Origin: SIG480 sp045636165
GTDB lineage: Bacteria; Bacillota; Clostridia; Oscillospirales; JAAYXM01
Assembly (NCBI GenBank): GCA_045636165.1
Contig: JAZTWZ010000134.1
Location: forward strand, 1-26,713
DNA length: 26,713 bases
Direction of reading: 5' to 3'
Part shown: in pieces, positions 8,733-15,778 of the stretch
Layout: each line of letters starts with the position of its first letter
How positions within the stretch are numbered: position 1 is the first letter of the stretch
Program-made: the position numbers and the translations under genes
The notes under the pieces: model-generated
What the model was told of the DNA's origin: nothing
Databases searched by the model: none
The model's input: the letters and a program-made list of their open reading frames with translations, nothing else

Positions 8733-10094
8733 ATGGCAAATCGTATTAAGGGAAGTATGACCGAAGGTCCGATTTTCTCAAACATAATCAGATACACAAT
8801 TCCAATAATACTGACAAGCGTTCTTCAGCTTCTTTTCAATGCGGCAGACCTTATAATTGTCGGCAGATTCTGTGGCAGTATGTATGTCGGGGCTGTCGGT
8901 GCGACCGGCGCGCTCGTAACTCTTATTGTAAATTTCTTCATGGGGCTGTCTGTCGGAGCAGGAGTTACTGTTGCACAGGCGCACGGTGCAAGGGATGATG
9001 AGAAGGTTTACAAGGCTGTTCATACGGCAATGTTGCTCGCAATTTTGTGCGGAGCAGTCCTGACTTTTGTCGGGTTGTTCCTTTCTGAACCTCTTCTCGG
9101 GCTTATGAAGACTCCTGAAAATGTTCTTCCGCTTTCGGCGTTGTATATGAAAATATATTTTTCGGGAACAGTTTTCAATATTACATATAACTTCGCGGCG
9201 TCAATTCTCCGTGCTGCAGGAGACACAAAGAGTCCGCTTGTGTTCCTTAGTATAGCAGGCGTAGTAAATGTGGTTCTGAATGTCATATTTGTAACTGTAT
9301 TCGGTATGAATGTTGAGGGCGTTGCGATTGCAACTGTCGCTTCTCAGGCAATATCTGCAATTCTCACTGTCTGGGCACTTATGAGGAGAGAGGATGCAAC
9401 AAAGTTCTTCTTTTCCAAAATGCATTTTTACAAAGAAAGCGTTGGAAAGATACTTAAAATCGGTATCCCTGCAGGAATACAGAGTTCTCTTTTTGCAATC
9501 GCAAACACAATAATCCAGTCAGCTGCCAATGCTTTCGGAGAGGTTTTTATCTCGGGAATTTCTGCTGCAGGAAACATCGAAGGCTTCCAGTATGTAATGA
9601 TGAACAGCTTCTATCAGGGCGTTCTTAATTTTACGGGACAGAATGTCGGGGCGCGCAAGTTTGACCGTGTGAAAAAGGTTTTCCGTATCTGCCTTGCATC
9701 GGTTGTAGTTGTCGGTATAGTGACGGGCATTTTGTGCGTGGTGTTTAGCCGTGAGCTTTTGTCAATTTACATAACCGATTCGCAAGCGGCAATTGAGTAC
9801 GGGACGAGGAGAATAATGTGCATAGGACTCACATACTTCATTTGCGGTATGATGGAGGTTACAACGGGAGTTCTTCGCGGAATGGGCTCATCAACCGGTC
9901 CGACAATCGTATCGGTTATCGGAATCTGCGGATTGCGAATAGTTTGGATATATACGATTTTTGCGTGTGAGCAGTTCCATACCCCGGAAGTTTTGTATCT
10001 TTCGTATTCTGTTTCCTGGATAGTTACATTCATTGCACAGTATATTATGTACAGAAAACTTTATAAAAAGAAAATAAAAGAGCAGATGTCATAA
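8733..10094 (+). CDS. MATE family multidrug/cation efflux transporter
   Basis: This 453-residue integral membrane protein belongs to the MATE family, Na+- or H+-driven exporters of drugs and other small molecules. It has about twelve hydrophobic segments in two homologous halves. Recognisable blocks are TEGPIFSNIIRYTIPIIL near the start, NAADLIIVGRF, GATGALVTLIVNFFMGLSVG, AASILRAAGDTKSPL and VGQNVGAR-like FTGQNVGARK in the second half. The start ATG 8733 has GGAGGT 8 nt upstream. It begins 20 nt after polC with no terminator between, so it is probably read through from the polC operon, although a promoter inside polC cannot be excluded. The substrate cannot be predicted. The last codons form the 5' arm of a terminator. 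Confidence 0.93.
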   Translation: MANRIKGSMTEGPIFSNIIRYTIPIILTSVLQLLFNAADLIIVGRFCGSMYVGAVGATGALVTLIVNFFMGLSVGAGVTVAQAHGARDDEKVYKAVHTAMLLAILCGAVLTFVGLFLSEPLLGLMKTPENVLPLSALYMKIYFSGTVFNITYNFAASILRAAGDTKSPLVFLSIAGVVNVVLNVIFVTVFGMNVEGVAIATVASQAISAILTVWALMRREDATKFFFSKMHFYKESVGKILKIGIPAGIQSSLFAIANTIIQSAANAFGEVFISGISAAGNIEGFQYVMMNSFYQGVLNFTGQNVGARKFDRVKKVFRICLASVVVVGIVTGILCVVFSRELLSIYITDSQAAIEYGTRRIMCIGLTYFICGMMEVTTGVLRGMGSSTGPTIVSVIGICGLRIVWIYTIFACEQFHTPEVLYLSYSVSWIVTFIAQYIMYRKLYKKKIKEQMS

Positions 10095-10111
10095 GACATC
10101 TGCTCTTTTTG
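10076..10111 (+). terminator. Intrinsic terminator overlapping the MATE stop codon
   Basis: A perfect 15-bp stem with arms AAAAGAGCAGATGTC (10076-10090) and GACATCTGCTCTTTT (10095-10109) has a four-base loop ATAA and ends in a T run at 10106-10110. The loop contains the TAA stop of the MATE gene, so the last five sense codons build the 5' arm. It closes the uppS-to-MATE transcription unit. Because the stem begins with A-rich sequence, it would also work on the minus strand. Confidence 0.92.
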
Positions 10112-10117
10112 AATGTT

Positions 10118-10240
10118 TTAGAAAGAATACCACTCAACACTGTAGTATGCCATATTTGTCTGACGGACATCAAGACGGACAAAGCAAGCACAAATGCAGG
10201 CAGCGAGGTTAGGAAATTCGTTCTCAGTGAACTTCCTCAT
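10118..10240 (-). CDS. Possible 40-residue small protein, unknown
   Basis: This is a short minus-strand frame from ATG 10240 to TAA, which I do not recognise. The product begins MRKFTENEFPNLAACICACF and ends in an aromatic-rich tail with YYSVEWYSF. It has four residues per turn of mixed character and two or three Cys. The codons used (CTT, CGT, GAT, GTC, CTC) match the surrounding genes, which favours coding. The terminator at 10076-10109 lies just downstream and would serve it as a bidirectional terminator. Against it, the only ribosome binding site is a weak AAGAG about 9 nt upstream, and no clear minus-strand promoter is visible. It could equally be a chance frame or the remnant of a longer gene. 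Confidence 0.25.
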   Translation of the reverse strand: MRKFTENEFPNLAACICACFVRLDVRQTNMAYYSVEWYSF

Positions 10241-10276
10241 AGTGCAAACTCTTGCTGCTGTTATACCGTAGTCAGC

Positions 10277-10305
10277 TTGACAAAAAAATGCGCGTTTGTT
10301 ATAAT
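10277..10305 (+). promoter_or_regulatory. Perfect consensus sigma-A promoter
   Basis: TTGACA (10277-10282) and TATAAT (10300-10305) match both consensus hexamers exactly, with the optimal 17-bp spacer. Transcription should start near 10312 and run into the radical SAM gene at 10432, leaving an untranslated leader of about 120 nt. It is the only promoter in the window that matches at all twelve positions. Confidence 0.85.
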
Positions 10306-10431
10306 CAAAACGCAAAAAAACATTGCAAATCTTGCTCTTGGAAGGGGAAAGAATATTGCAGATATTGTTCTTTTTAAGCGCATAGATTTCCTCGGTGGAG
10401 GAGCGTTCGAAAAAGCAGTGGAGAGATAAAA

Positions 10432-11313
10432 ATGACTGAGTGTAATCTATGCCCGAGAAAGTGCGGAGTAAACAGAGCGGAAAATAAGCTTGGGTATTGT
10501 GGTATAAACAGCGAAATAAAAATCGGAAGAGCAGCGCTTCATTTCTGGGAAGAACCCTCGATTTCGGGAGAAAGAGGCTCAGGTGCGGTTTTCTTTTCGG
10601 GGTGTAACCTCGGATGTGTTTACTGTCAGAACCGATCTATAAGCCACGAAAGAAACGGCAGGAAGATAACGGAAGAAGAGCTTTGTGAGATTTTTCTTTC
10701 CTTGCAGGATGATGGCGCGCACAATATAAACCTCGTAACGCCGACTCATTTCATTCCGCAGATTGCAAGCTCGCTCGTTATGGCAAAAAAACGTGGTCTC
10801 AAGATACCCGTCGTATATAACTCCGGAGGATATGAGAGCGCTAAAGCGCTTAAAATGCTTTCGGGGCTTGTTGATATCTATATGCCCGACCTTAAATATT
10901 TTGATGACAAATATGCGAGAAAGTATTCAAATGCTCCGAATTATTTTAAGGTTGCGACCCTTGCGATAGCTGAAATGTTTTCACAGGTGGGAAAAAATGA
11001 GTTTGCGAGTGGCGGAATAATGAAGCGCGGTGTCATCGTCCGCCACATGATGCTTCCGGGGCTTCTTTTTGATTCGAAGAAGATAATTGATTATCTCTAT
11101 GAAGAATACGGCGATGATATTTATATCAGCATAATGAGCCAATATACGCCGATGCCGTGGGTTTGCGATTATCCGGAAATAAACAGAAAGGTTTCGGAGA
11201 AGTATTACAACACGCTTGTAGATTATGCAATCGAAAAAGGCGTCCGGAATGCATATATCCAGGACGGAGAGTCGGCAAAGGAGAGCTTTATCCCCGAATT
11301 TTATAAAGAATAA
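10432..11313 (+). CDS. Radical SAM protein, PflX-like (COG1313-type)
   Basis: This 293-residue protein carries a radical SAM cluster motif, CNLGCVYCQN (Cys-x3-Cys-x2-Cys, about residues 59-68), that binds a 4Fe-4S cluster and S-adenosylmethionine. The N-terminus has a second Cys-rich motif, CNLCPRKCGVNR then GYCG, typical of the uncharacterised proteins annotated as putative pyruvate formate-lyase activating enzymes (PflX). Further family blocks are NLVTPTHFIPQI, YNSGGYES and DIYMPDLKYFD, plus the C-terminal SQYTPMPW. The substrate is not established for this family, and no formate-lyase gene is adjacent. ATG 10432 has GTGGAGAG about 7 nt upstream. The gene stands alone between its own strong promoter and a bidirectional terminator, so it is a monocistronic, probably well-expressed unit. 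Confidence 0.88.
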   Translation: MTECNLCPRKCGVNRAENKLGYCGINSEIKIGRAALHFWEEPSISGERGSGAVFFSGCNLGCVYCQNRSISHERNGRKITEEELCEIFLSLQDDGAHNINLVTPTHFIPQIASSLVMAKKRGLKIPVVYNSGGYESAKALKMLSGLVDIYMPDLKYFDDKYARKYSNAPNYFKVATLAIAEMFSQVGKNEFASGGIMKRGVIVRHMMLPGLLFDSKKIIDYLYEEYGDDIYISIMSQYTPMPWVCDYPEINRKVSEKYYNTLVDYAIEKGVRNAYIQDGESAKESFIPEFYKE

Positions 11314-11348
11314 ACCGAGCTGAAGTTGTCAGCTCGGTTTTTAATTTT
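11312..11348. terminator. Bidirectional intrinsic terminator between the radical SAM gene and htrA
   Basis: Arms AAACCGAGCTGA (11312-11323) and TCAGCTCGGTTT (11329-11340) form a perfect 12-bp stem with loop AGTTG. It is followed by TTAATTTT on the plus strand. The stem starts two bases before the end of the radical SAM stop codon and lies immediately beyond the htrA stop on the other strand, so it ends both convergent units. Confidence 0.9.
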
Positions 11349-12576
11349 AGCTCGGATCTCCGTAAGAGGAGAGAGCGGCTTCATCCATAAGGATAATCTT
11401 CAAATCTTCTTCTCTTCCGTTTCGGTAAACAGTCAGGGTTACTTCGTCGCCTGCTTTGAAGTTGTCGCGTATTTGCTTTATTTCAGCTGTTGAAGAAAGC
11501 TTTGTTCCGTTCATCTTCGTAATAACATCGCCGCGGCGGAGCCCCTTTTTGAATGCATCGGAGTAGGGGTGAACATACTCGACATAAAGTCCCTCAGGGA
11601 GACCGTAGAAGGCAGCATCTCTTGCGCCGATGCTCTGACCGTTGATTCCGATTGACGGACGACCCTTGATGTAGCCGTTTGAAATAAGTTCATCAATAAT
11701 CGGTTTGGCTGTATTTATCGGAATTGCAAAGCCGAGACCTTCGTAGTAGGAAATTCCTACTTTAACCGTATTGATTCCGATTACCTGACCGAATTCGTTA
11801 ACAAGCGGTCCGCCGGAGTTTCCGGGGTTAATTGACGCGTCAGTCTGAATAAGTGTCATTGTACGGTCTTCGATAACAATGTCGCGGTTTATAGCAGATA
11901 TGATTCCCGATGTAACCGTGTTCTGAAGCTGAAGTCCTGCAGGGTTTCCGATAGCGATTGCAGGGTCACCCTGCTCAAGGTTGTCAGAGTCACCGAACTC
12001 TGCAACGGGGAGATCTTTTGCATCAACCTTGATAACTGCAAGGTCGGTTCTTGCGTCTGTACCGATAAGGCGTGCAGGATAAGTTGTTCCGTCATCGAGA
12101 ACAACACTGATTGTAGTCATTCCTTCAATTACATGGTTGTTCGTGATGATGTATCCGTCAGCAGACATAATTATTCCTGAACCTACCGAAGAAGCAGAGA
12201 AGCTTTCAGCACTCTGGCAGGTAACCCCTACGACGGATGCTCTGACCTTCTGGGAAATCTGCTTGACAGTAAGCGCGCCGTCTGTGGTTTTAGCACCGTC
12301 AGAAATGGGGGAGTCGTTCTGGATGAGGTGTTCCTGAATATCGTCATCAATGATTTCGTCAATAATTTCATTTCTTATAATTGAATTGTTTTCAGGTGAA
12401 ACCTTGATAAAGGCGACAATCAGAGTTACCGAAACTATGAGATAAATTGCGCCCAGAGCACAGAGAAGAGCTATAATCCAGCTTGGGGTTTTCTTGTGCT
12501 TGTACTCCATATTTATTGAACTTTTCTGATTTTCGTTTTCGTTTTGATTGTTGTCGTTATAAAAATCGTTGTTCAT
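11347..12576 (-). CDS. htrA: HtrA/DegP-type membrane-anchored serine protease with one PDZ domain
   Basis: HtrA degrades or refolds damaged exported proteins on the outer face of the membrane. The 409-residue product has a hydrophilic Asn/Glu-rich cytoplasmic tail (1-30), a single membrane anchor (about 33-57), a linker, and a trypsin-like domain. The catalytic triad is His148 in NNHVIEG, Asp178 in TDLAVIKVD and Ser254 in NPGNSGGPL. One PDZ domain (about 300-395) has GLRRGDVITKMNG. It lacks the cleavable signal peptide and second PDZ of DegP, as expected for Gram-positive HtrA. ATG 12576 is preceded by AGGAGGAA at good spacing. It starts 24 nt after the kinase stop and is the third gene of the RR-HK-htrA unit, suggesting that the two-component system controls this protease. 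Confidence 0.94.
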   Translation of the reverse strand: MNNDFYNDNNQNENENQKSSINMEYKHKKTPSWIIALLCALGAIYLIVSVTLIVAFIKVSPENNSIIRNEIIDEIIDDDIQEHLIQNDSPISDGAKTTDGALTVKQISQKVRASVVGVTCQSAESFSASSVGSGIIMSADGYIITNNHVIEGMTTISVVLDDGTTYPARLIGTDARTDLAVIKVDAKDLPVAEFGDSDNLEQGDPAIAIGNPAGLQLQNTVTSGIISAINRDIVIEDRTMTLIQTDASINPGNSGGPLVNEFGQVIGINTVKVGISYYEGLGFAIPINTAKPIIDELISNGYIKGRPSIGINGQSIGARDAAFYGLPEGLYVEYVHPYSDAFKKGLRRGDVITKMNGTKLSSTAEIKQIRDNFKAGDEVTLTVYRNGREEDLKIILMDEAALSSYGDPS

Positions 12577-12600
12577 ATTCTGTTCCTCCTGTATATGAAT

Positions 12601-14019
12601 TTATTTTTTTATTTCCTTTGGAATGGTGAATGAGAATTCGCAAACTTCGTCATGGCTTTCTGCCCGAATTTTTCCGTTGTGTTTGCTTATGATTGTTTTT
12701 GCGATGTAAAGTCCAAGTCCAAGACCTGCCTTATCCTTTGAACGGGAAGAGTCTGCTTTGTGGAAGCGGTCGAAAACATAGGGGAGTTGTTCTTTCGGAA
12801 TCTCAGTACCGTAATTCTTTACGGAGAATGAAACCGTGTTTCCGCGTTCGGAAACTGAAAGGTCAATGTGTGAGCCGCTTTCGGAAAACTTAAGTGCGTT
12901 ATCTGTGAGGTTGTAAACAACCTGATACAGAGCGTCTTCGTTTGCTTCAACAGAAATCGGATGAAGAGGAAATTCAATATTGATTTTTATATCCTTTTCC
13001 TCTGCCCGTTTCTCAAAGTTTTCGCAAACGCGCTTTGTCATTTCGCAAAAGTCAAAAACCGTACTCTGTTCGGTGACATTGCGGCTCTGAAGAACTGTTA
13101 TATCAAGCATACGGCTGACAAGACGCGAAAGCCTATGAACCTCGTCGGATACGATTTGCAGATAGTGCTCTTCACGCTCTTTCGGAATAGTACCGTCCAA
13201 GATTCCGTCAACAAAACCCGTAACCGAGGTCATCGGGGAGCGAAGCTCGTGTGAGACATTTGCGATGAAATCGCGTCTCAAAACCTCTGATTTTTCGAGA
13301 GAGTCTGCCATGTTGTTGAACGCTTTTGTCATTTCTCCGATTTCGTCGTTGGAAGAAACAGCAACTCTTGCCGAGAAATCTCCGCGTGCAAATTTAGCTG
13401 AAGCGCTTGAAATTTCTTTGAGTGGTTTTGTCATCTTTCTTACAATAAAATACGAAACAAGAGCCGCCAATATGAATACAATAAGAGCAAGGAATGTAAA
13501 AAGATTTTTGACATAGTTCATAAGTGTTCTGACATTCTCGATTGATGTCGTAACATAGACATAAGCAATCGGCTCCTGAAGGTCATTTTTCGCTGTAAGC
13601 CCTACGGTGTAGTTTTCGCCCTTGTATAGTCCCTCCAGAGTGCCAGTGTCTGAGAAGACTTCGCTCTCTGCAGTTTTTCTTAAAATATCGGGACTGACTT
13701 TTGCGCTCATGTAGGGAGTTCCGTATCTGTCAGAGGTGAGAAAAATCTGACCGCGGGAGTCACATACGATTATGTGTATAGTACCGTCATTTGCCATTGA
13801 AAAAAGAATCGTCCTGAGCATCTGTTCGTGCGAAAGGGAATGGTTATAGTATAGTTCCTCTGTCATTGCGGAAACTTTTGTTGCCGCACGCTCAAGTGAA
13901 GTATGTTTTTCTGCAATCGAATAATTGTGCATCTGAAAAGAAAGCCCTATTCCGATTACGAAAAGACACGCGACGAGAGGAAGTGCAATCATCAGGTAAT
14001 ATTTGTAAAGAAGCTTCAC
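12601..14019 (-). CDS. Membrane sensor histidine kinase (HAMP, HisKA, HATPase)
   Basis: This 472-residue kinase has a first membrane helix (about 8-28), an extracytoplasmic sensor region (29-168), a second helix (about 172-193) and a HAMP domain (194-245). The phosphorylated His257 lies in FIANVSHELRSPMTS and the N-box in VYNLTDNALKFSES (Asn370). The G2 box is GLGLGLYIAK. The G1 box, usually DxGxG, reads NYGTEIP here, so the usual Asp and second Gly are replaced. Related variants occur in working kinases, so activity is still likely. The start is GTG 14019, because a stop codon lies directly upstream in frame and GAGGGTG provides a binding site. It begins 10 nt after the response regulator stop and 24 nt before htrA. 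The signal sensed is unknown, and envelope stress is inferred from htrA. Confidence 0.93.
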   Translation of the reverse strand: MKLLYKYYLMIALPLVACLFVIGIGLSFQMHNYSIAEKHTSLERAATKVSAMTEELYYNHSLSHEQMLRTILFSMANDGTIHIIVCDSRGQIFLTSDRYGTPYMSAKVSPDILRKTAESEVFSDTGTLEGLYKGENYTVGLTAKNDLQEPIAYVYVTTSIENVRTLMNYVKNLFTFLALIVFILAALVSYFIVRKMTKPLKEISSASAKFARGDFSARVAVSSNDEIGEMTKAFNNMADSLEKSEVLRRDFIANVSHELRSPMTSVTGFVDGILDGTIPKEREEHYLQIVSDEVHRLSRLVSRMLDITVLQSRNVTEQSTVFDFCEMTKRVCENFEKRAEEKDIKINIEFPLHPISVEANEDALYQVVYNLTDNALKFSESGSHIDLSVSERGNTVSFSVKNYGTEIPKEQLPYVFDRFHKADSSRSKDKAGLGLGLYIAKTIISKHNGKIRAESHDEVCEFSFTIPKEIKK

Positions 14020-14029
14020 TCAGTCACCC

Positions 14030-14731
14030 TCATTCGTTAGTGAGTATTTCGAATTTGTATCCGACGCCCCAGACGGTTGCAAGAGACCATTTATCGCTTG
14101 CTCCGTTTATCTTCTCGCGAAGACGCTTGACATGGACATCGACAGTTCTCGAATCTCCGAGATATTCAAAGCCCCATACATCGTCAAGGAGCTGGTTTCG
14201 CGTAAAGACTCTGTTCGGATGAGAGGCGAGATAGTTTAAAAGCTCAAGCTCCTTCGGCGGCATCTCGACCTTCTTTCCCGAGATTATAACTTCATACGCC
14301 GACATATTTATAACAAGATTGTGGAAGGTTTTTATATCCTTCGGGGAAGCATCAGTATTACTCTCTCCTGTGTAGCGTCGGAGAACAGCGTGAATGCGAG
14401 CGATAACCTCTTTCATATCAAAGGGTTTTGCGATATAGTCATCAGCCCCGAGTTCGAGCCCTGTGATTTTATCGACCGTTTCGTCCTTTGCGGTAAGCAT
14501 AATAATCGGAGTTTTATCGGTCTTTCTTATTTCACGGCAAACTTCCCAGCCGTCCATTTCGGGAAGCATTATATCGAGGAGAATGAGGTCAGGCTTTGAG
14601 CTGTAAAAAGCGTTGACGCCCGTTCTGCCGTCTGATGCAATCGTAACTTCAAAATTGTCCTTTTCGAGATAGAGTCGTATAAGTTCGGCGATATTCGGGT
14701 CATCTTCAATTATGAGAATGTGATTTGACAT
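14030..14731 (-). CDS. OmpR/PhoB-family response regulator
   Basis: This is a 233-residue DNA-binding response regulator. The receiver domain starts ILIIEDD (acidic residues 9-11) and contains the phosphorylation site Asp53 in LLDIMLPEMDG, with Thr80 and Lys102 (MLTAKD, IAKPFD). The winged-helix output domain at about 130-230 ends with SRTVDVHVKRLREKI, typical of the OmpR class. I chose ATG 14731 (MSNHILII), which has GAGGAGGT about 8 nt upstream, over a start 13 codons earlier that has no binding site and lies in the promoter region. It is the first gene of the RR-HK-htrA unit. It likely autoregulates and controls htrA, by analogy with CssRS or CiaRH control of htrA in other Bacillota, although sequence alone cannot assign it to either. 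Confidence 0.94.
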   Translation of the reverse strand: MSNHILIIEDDPNIAELIRLYLEKDNFEVTIASDGRTGVNAFYSSKPDLILLDIMLPEMDGWEVCREIRKTDKTPIIMLTAKDETVDKITGLELGADDYIAKPFDMKEVIARIHAVLRRYTGESNTDASPKDIKTFHNLVINMSAYEVIISGKKVEMPPKELELLNYLASHPNRVFTRNQLLDDVWGFEYLGDSRTVDVHVKRLREKINGASDKWSLATVWGVGYKFEILTNE

Positions 14732-14753
14732 ATAAATACCTCCTCTCAGGTTA

Positions 14754-14764
14754 ATTATATTATA
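14754..14764 (-). promoter_or_regulatory. Candidate -10 elements for the response-regulator operon
   Basis: Two overlapping TATAAT hexamers on the minus strand (14759-14764 and 14754-14759) lie 23-33 nt upstream of the regulator start codon. No good -35 hexamer is found 16-18 bp upstream. The region further upstream is AT-rich and contains TTAA-N4-TTAA (14779-14790 area), which might be an activator site. A promoter here is plausible, but only the -10 part is well supported. Confidence 0.4.
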
Positions 14765-14812
14765 CACCAAAAAAACATTAAATGGTTAATAATTTGTAAA
14801 ATGAAAAAACAG

Positions 14813-14840
14813 TTGCGAAAATTTCATAATGTGATATAAT
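14813..14840 (+). promoter_or_regulatory. Promoter of the FMN riboswitch-ribU unit
   Basis: TTGCGA (14813-14818) and a perfect TATAAT (14835-14840) are separated by 16 bp. The -10 element is extended (TGATATAAT). Transcription should start near 14847, just upstream of the riboswitch. It is divergent from the response-regulator operon, and the two -10 elements are about 70 bp apart. Confidence 0.7.
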
Positions 14841-14860
14841 AAAGAAAACTTAATAGTGAT

Positions 14861-14984
14861 TTTCTTCGGGGCGGGGTGAAACTCCCCACCGGCGGTAAAG
14901 CAGAAGTTTCTGACGAGCCCGCGAGCGAAAGCTGAGTTCGGTTTTATTCCGACGCCGACGGTACAGTCCGGATGTGAGAAGAAA
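14861..14984 (+). ncRNA. FMN riboswitch (RFN element)
   Basis: All the hallmark blocks of the RFN aptamer are present in order. The closing helix P1 is TTTCTTC (14861-14867) with GAAGAAA (14978-14984). Between these lie GGGGCGGGGTGAAACTCCCC, ACCGGCGGTAA, GAGCCCGCGAGCG, GCCGACGGTACAGTCCGGAT. It binds flavin mononucleotide and controls the downstream riboflavin importer. The helix and loop sequences depart from consensus only at variable positions. A hairpin with a T-rich tail at 15011-15049 supplies the expression platform, most likely transcription termination when FMN is bound. Confidence 0.96.
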
Positions 14985-15010
14985 ATGGCTTTGTATTTTG
15001 CTGTTATTTT

Positions 15011-15049
15011 GCCTCGATATATTTGTATATCGGGGGTATTTTTGTTTTT
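15011..15049 (+). terminator. Riboswitch-controlled terminator ahead of ribU
   Basis: Arms CCTCGATATA (15012-15021) and TATATCGGGG (15026-15035) pair over 10 bp with one G-T wobble and loop TTTG. A T-rich tract (15039-15049) follows. The ribU ribosome binding site GGAGG starts right after the tract, at 15050-15054. This is the expected off-state element of the FMN riboswitch. An effect on ribosome access is also possible because the tract abuts the binding site. Confidence 0.8.
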
Positions 15050-15061
15050 GGAGGTTTATCT

Positions 15062-15655
15062 ATGAAAAAGACACAGTGGATGGTAAAGGTAGCTATGCTT
15101 TCTGCAGTTTCTGTAGTACTTATGCTTATTGAGTTTCCTTTGCCGTTTCTTGCACCGCCGTTTTATAAGCTCGATTTTTCCGAAATACCCGTGCTTCTTG
15201 GTACATTCGCCCTCGGTCCTGTTGCAGGTGTTGTGATTGAGCTTTTAAAGGTGCTTATCAATACGCTCATTGAGGGAACTCAGACAGTGGGAGTAGGTGA
15301 GACGGCAAACTTTCTTGTCGGCGTTGCGTATGTTCTTCCTGCAGGTCTGATTTATAAAAAGTATAAGACAAAAGCGGCATCGTCTGTCGGTATGCTTGTC
15401 GGCGGTGTTACTATGGTCGTTCTCGGTGCGTTTATGAATGCCTTTGTTCTTATTCCTGTATATGCAATAGCGTTTCAGATGCCAGTTGAGCAGATTGTTG
15501 AAATGGGGAAAAGTATATTCCCGTCAATCGACAGCCTTGCAAAGCTTGTAATTTTCTGCGTAGTTCCGTTCAATGTGATAAAGGTAGTTGCTGTATCGCT
15601 CATAACAAAGTTTATCTACAAACCTCTCAGACCGATTCTCAAAGGAAAACAGTAA
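15062..15655 (+). CDS. ribU: Riboflavin ECF transporter substrate-binding subunit (RibU)
   Basis: RibU is the membrane-embedded, substrate-specific S component of an energy-coupling factor transporter that imports riboflavin. The 197-residue length and about six hydrophobic segments fit. The family features are an early LPFLAPPFYKLDFSEIPVLL block and GPVAGVVIELLKVLIN, with NFLVGVAYVLPAGLIY and a late PFNVIKV segment. I use ATG 15062, which has GGAGG 8 nt upstream, rather than a TTG at 15023 that lies inside the terminator loop. The FMN riboswitch immediately upstream independently supports the substrate. The shared EcfA/A'/T energising module is not in this window and must be encoded elsewhere. 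Confidence 0.94.
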   Translation: MKKTQWMVKVAMLSAVSVVLMLIEFPLPFLAPPFYKLDFSEIPVLLGTFALGPVAGVVIELLKVLINTLIEGTQTVGVGETANFLVGVAYVLPAGLIYKKYKTKAASSVGMLVGGVTMVVLGAFMNAFVLIPVYAIAFQMPVEQIVEMGKSIFPSIDSLAKLVIFCVVPFNVIKVVAVSLITKFIYKPLRPILKGKQ

Positions 15656-15659
15656 ATTA

Positions 15660-15693
15660 AAAGGATTCCTGCATAATGCAGGAATTCTTTTTA
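15660..15693 (+). terminator. Intrinsic terminator after ribU
   Basis: The stem is ATTCCTGCAT (15665-15674) with ATGCAGGAAT, extended by GG and A pairs outside with one G-T wobble, and is followed by TTCTTTTT. It lies just after the ribU stop and isolates the riboswitch unit from the topoisomerase promoter 20 nt on. Confidence 0.85.
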
Positions 15694-15711
15694 AATATAT
15701 ATTGTGTGAAG

Positions 15712-15741
15712 TTGACAGAGATAAACAATATATGGTAAAAT
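15712..15741 (+). promoter_or_regulatory. Promoter of the topoisomerase operon
   Basis: A perfect TTGACA (15712-15717) and TAAAAT (15736-15741) are separated by 18 bp, with a TGG-extended -10. The predicted start is near 15748, about 30 nt before the TTG start codon. Confidence 0.7.
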
Positions 15742-15778
15742 AAGTTAAATTGGATACTTATGCACGGAGGTTTTTACA

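Larger units (their letters stand above)
10110..10431. other. Intergenic region of about 320 nt between the MATE gene and the radical SAM gene
   Basis: This gap holds the end of the MATE terminator, the doubtful 40-residue minus-strand frame (10118-10240), a perfect plus-strand promoter (10277-10305) and a leader of about 120 nt before the radical SAM start at 10432. The leader contains a purine-rich GGAAGGGG-like tract near 10339 and GGTGGAGGAG at 10394-10403, both too far from the start to serve it. The site used by the radical SAM gene is GTGGAGAG at about 10418-10425. I see no tRNA, known riboswitch or strong terminator in the leader. A plus-strand open frame across the whole gap ends at 10429, but it runs through the terminator and promoter and has no convincing start. 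Confidence 0.6.

Noticed and set aside
10109..10429. A 106-codon plus-strand frame across the gap before the radical SAM gene
   Set aside because: Its TTG start lies in the T run of a terminator, it has no ribosome binding site, and it is crossed by a perfect promoter whose transcript could not contain the start.
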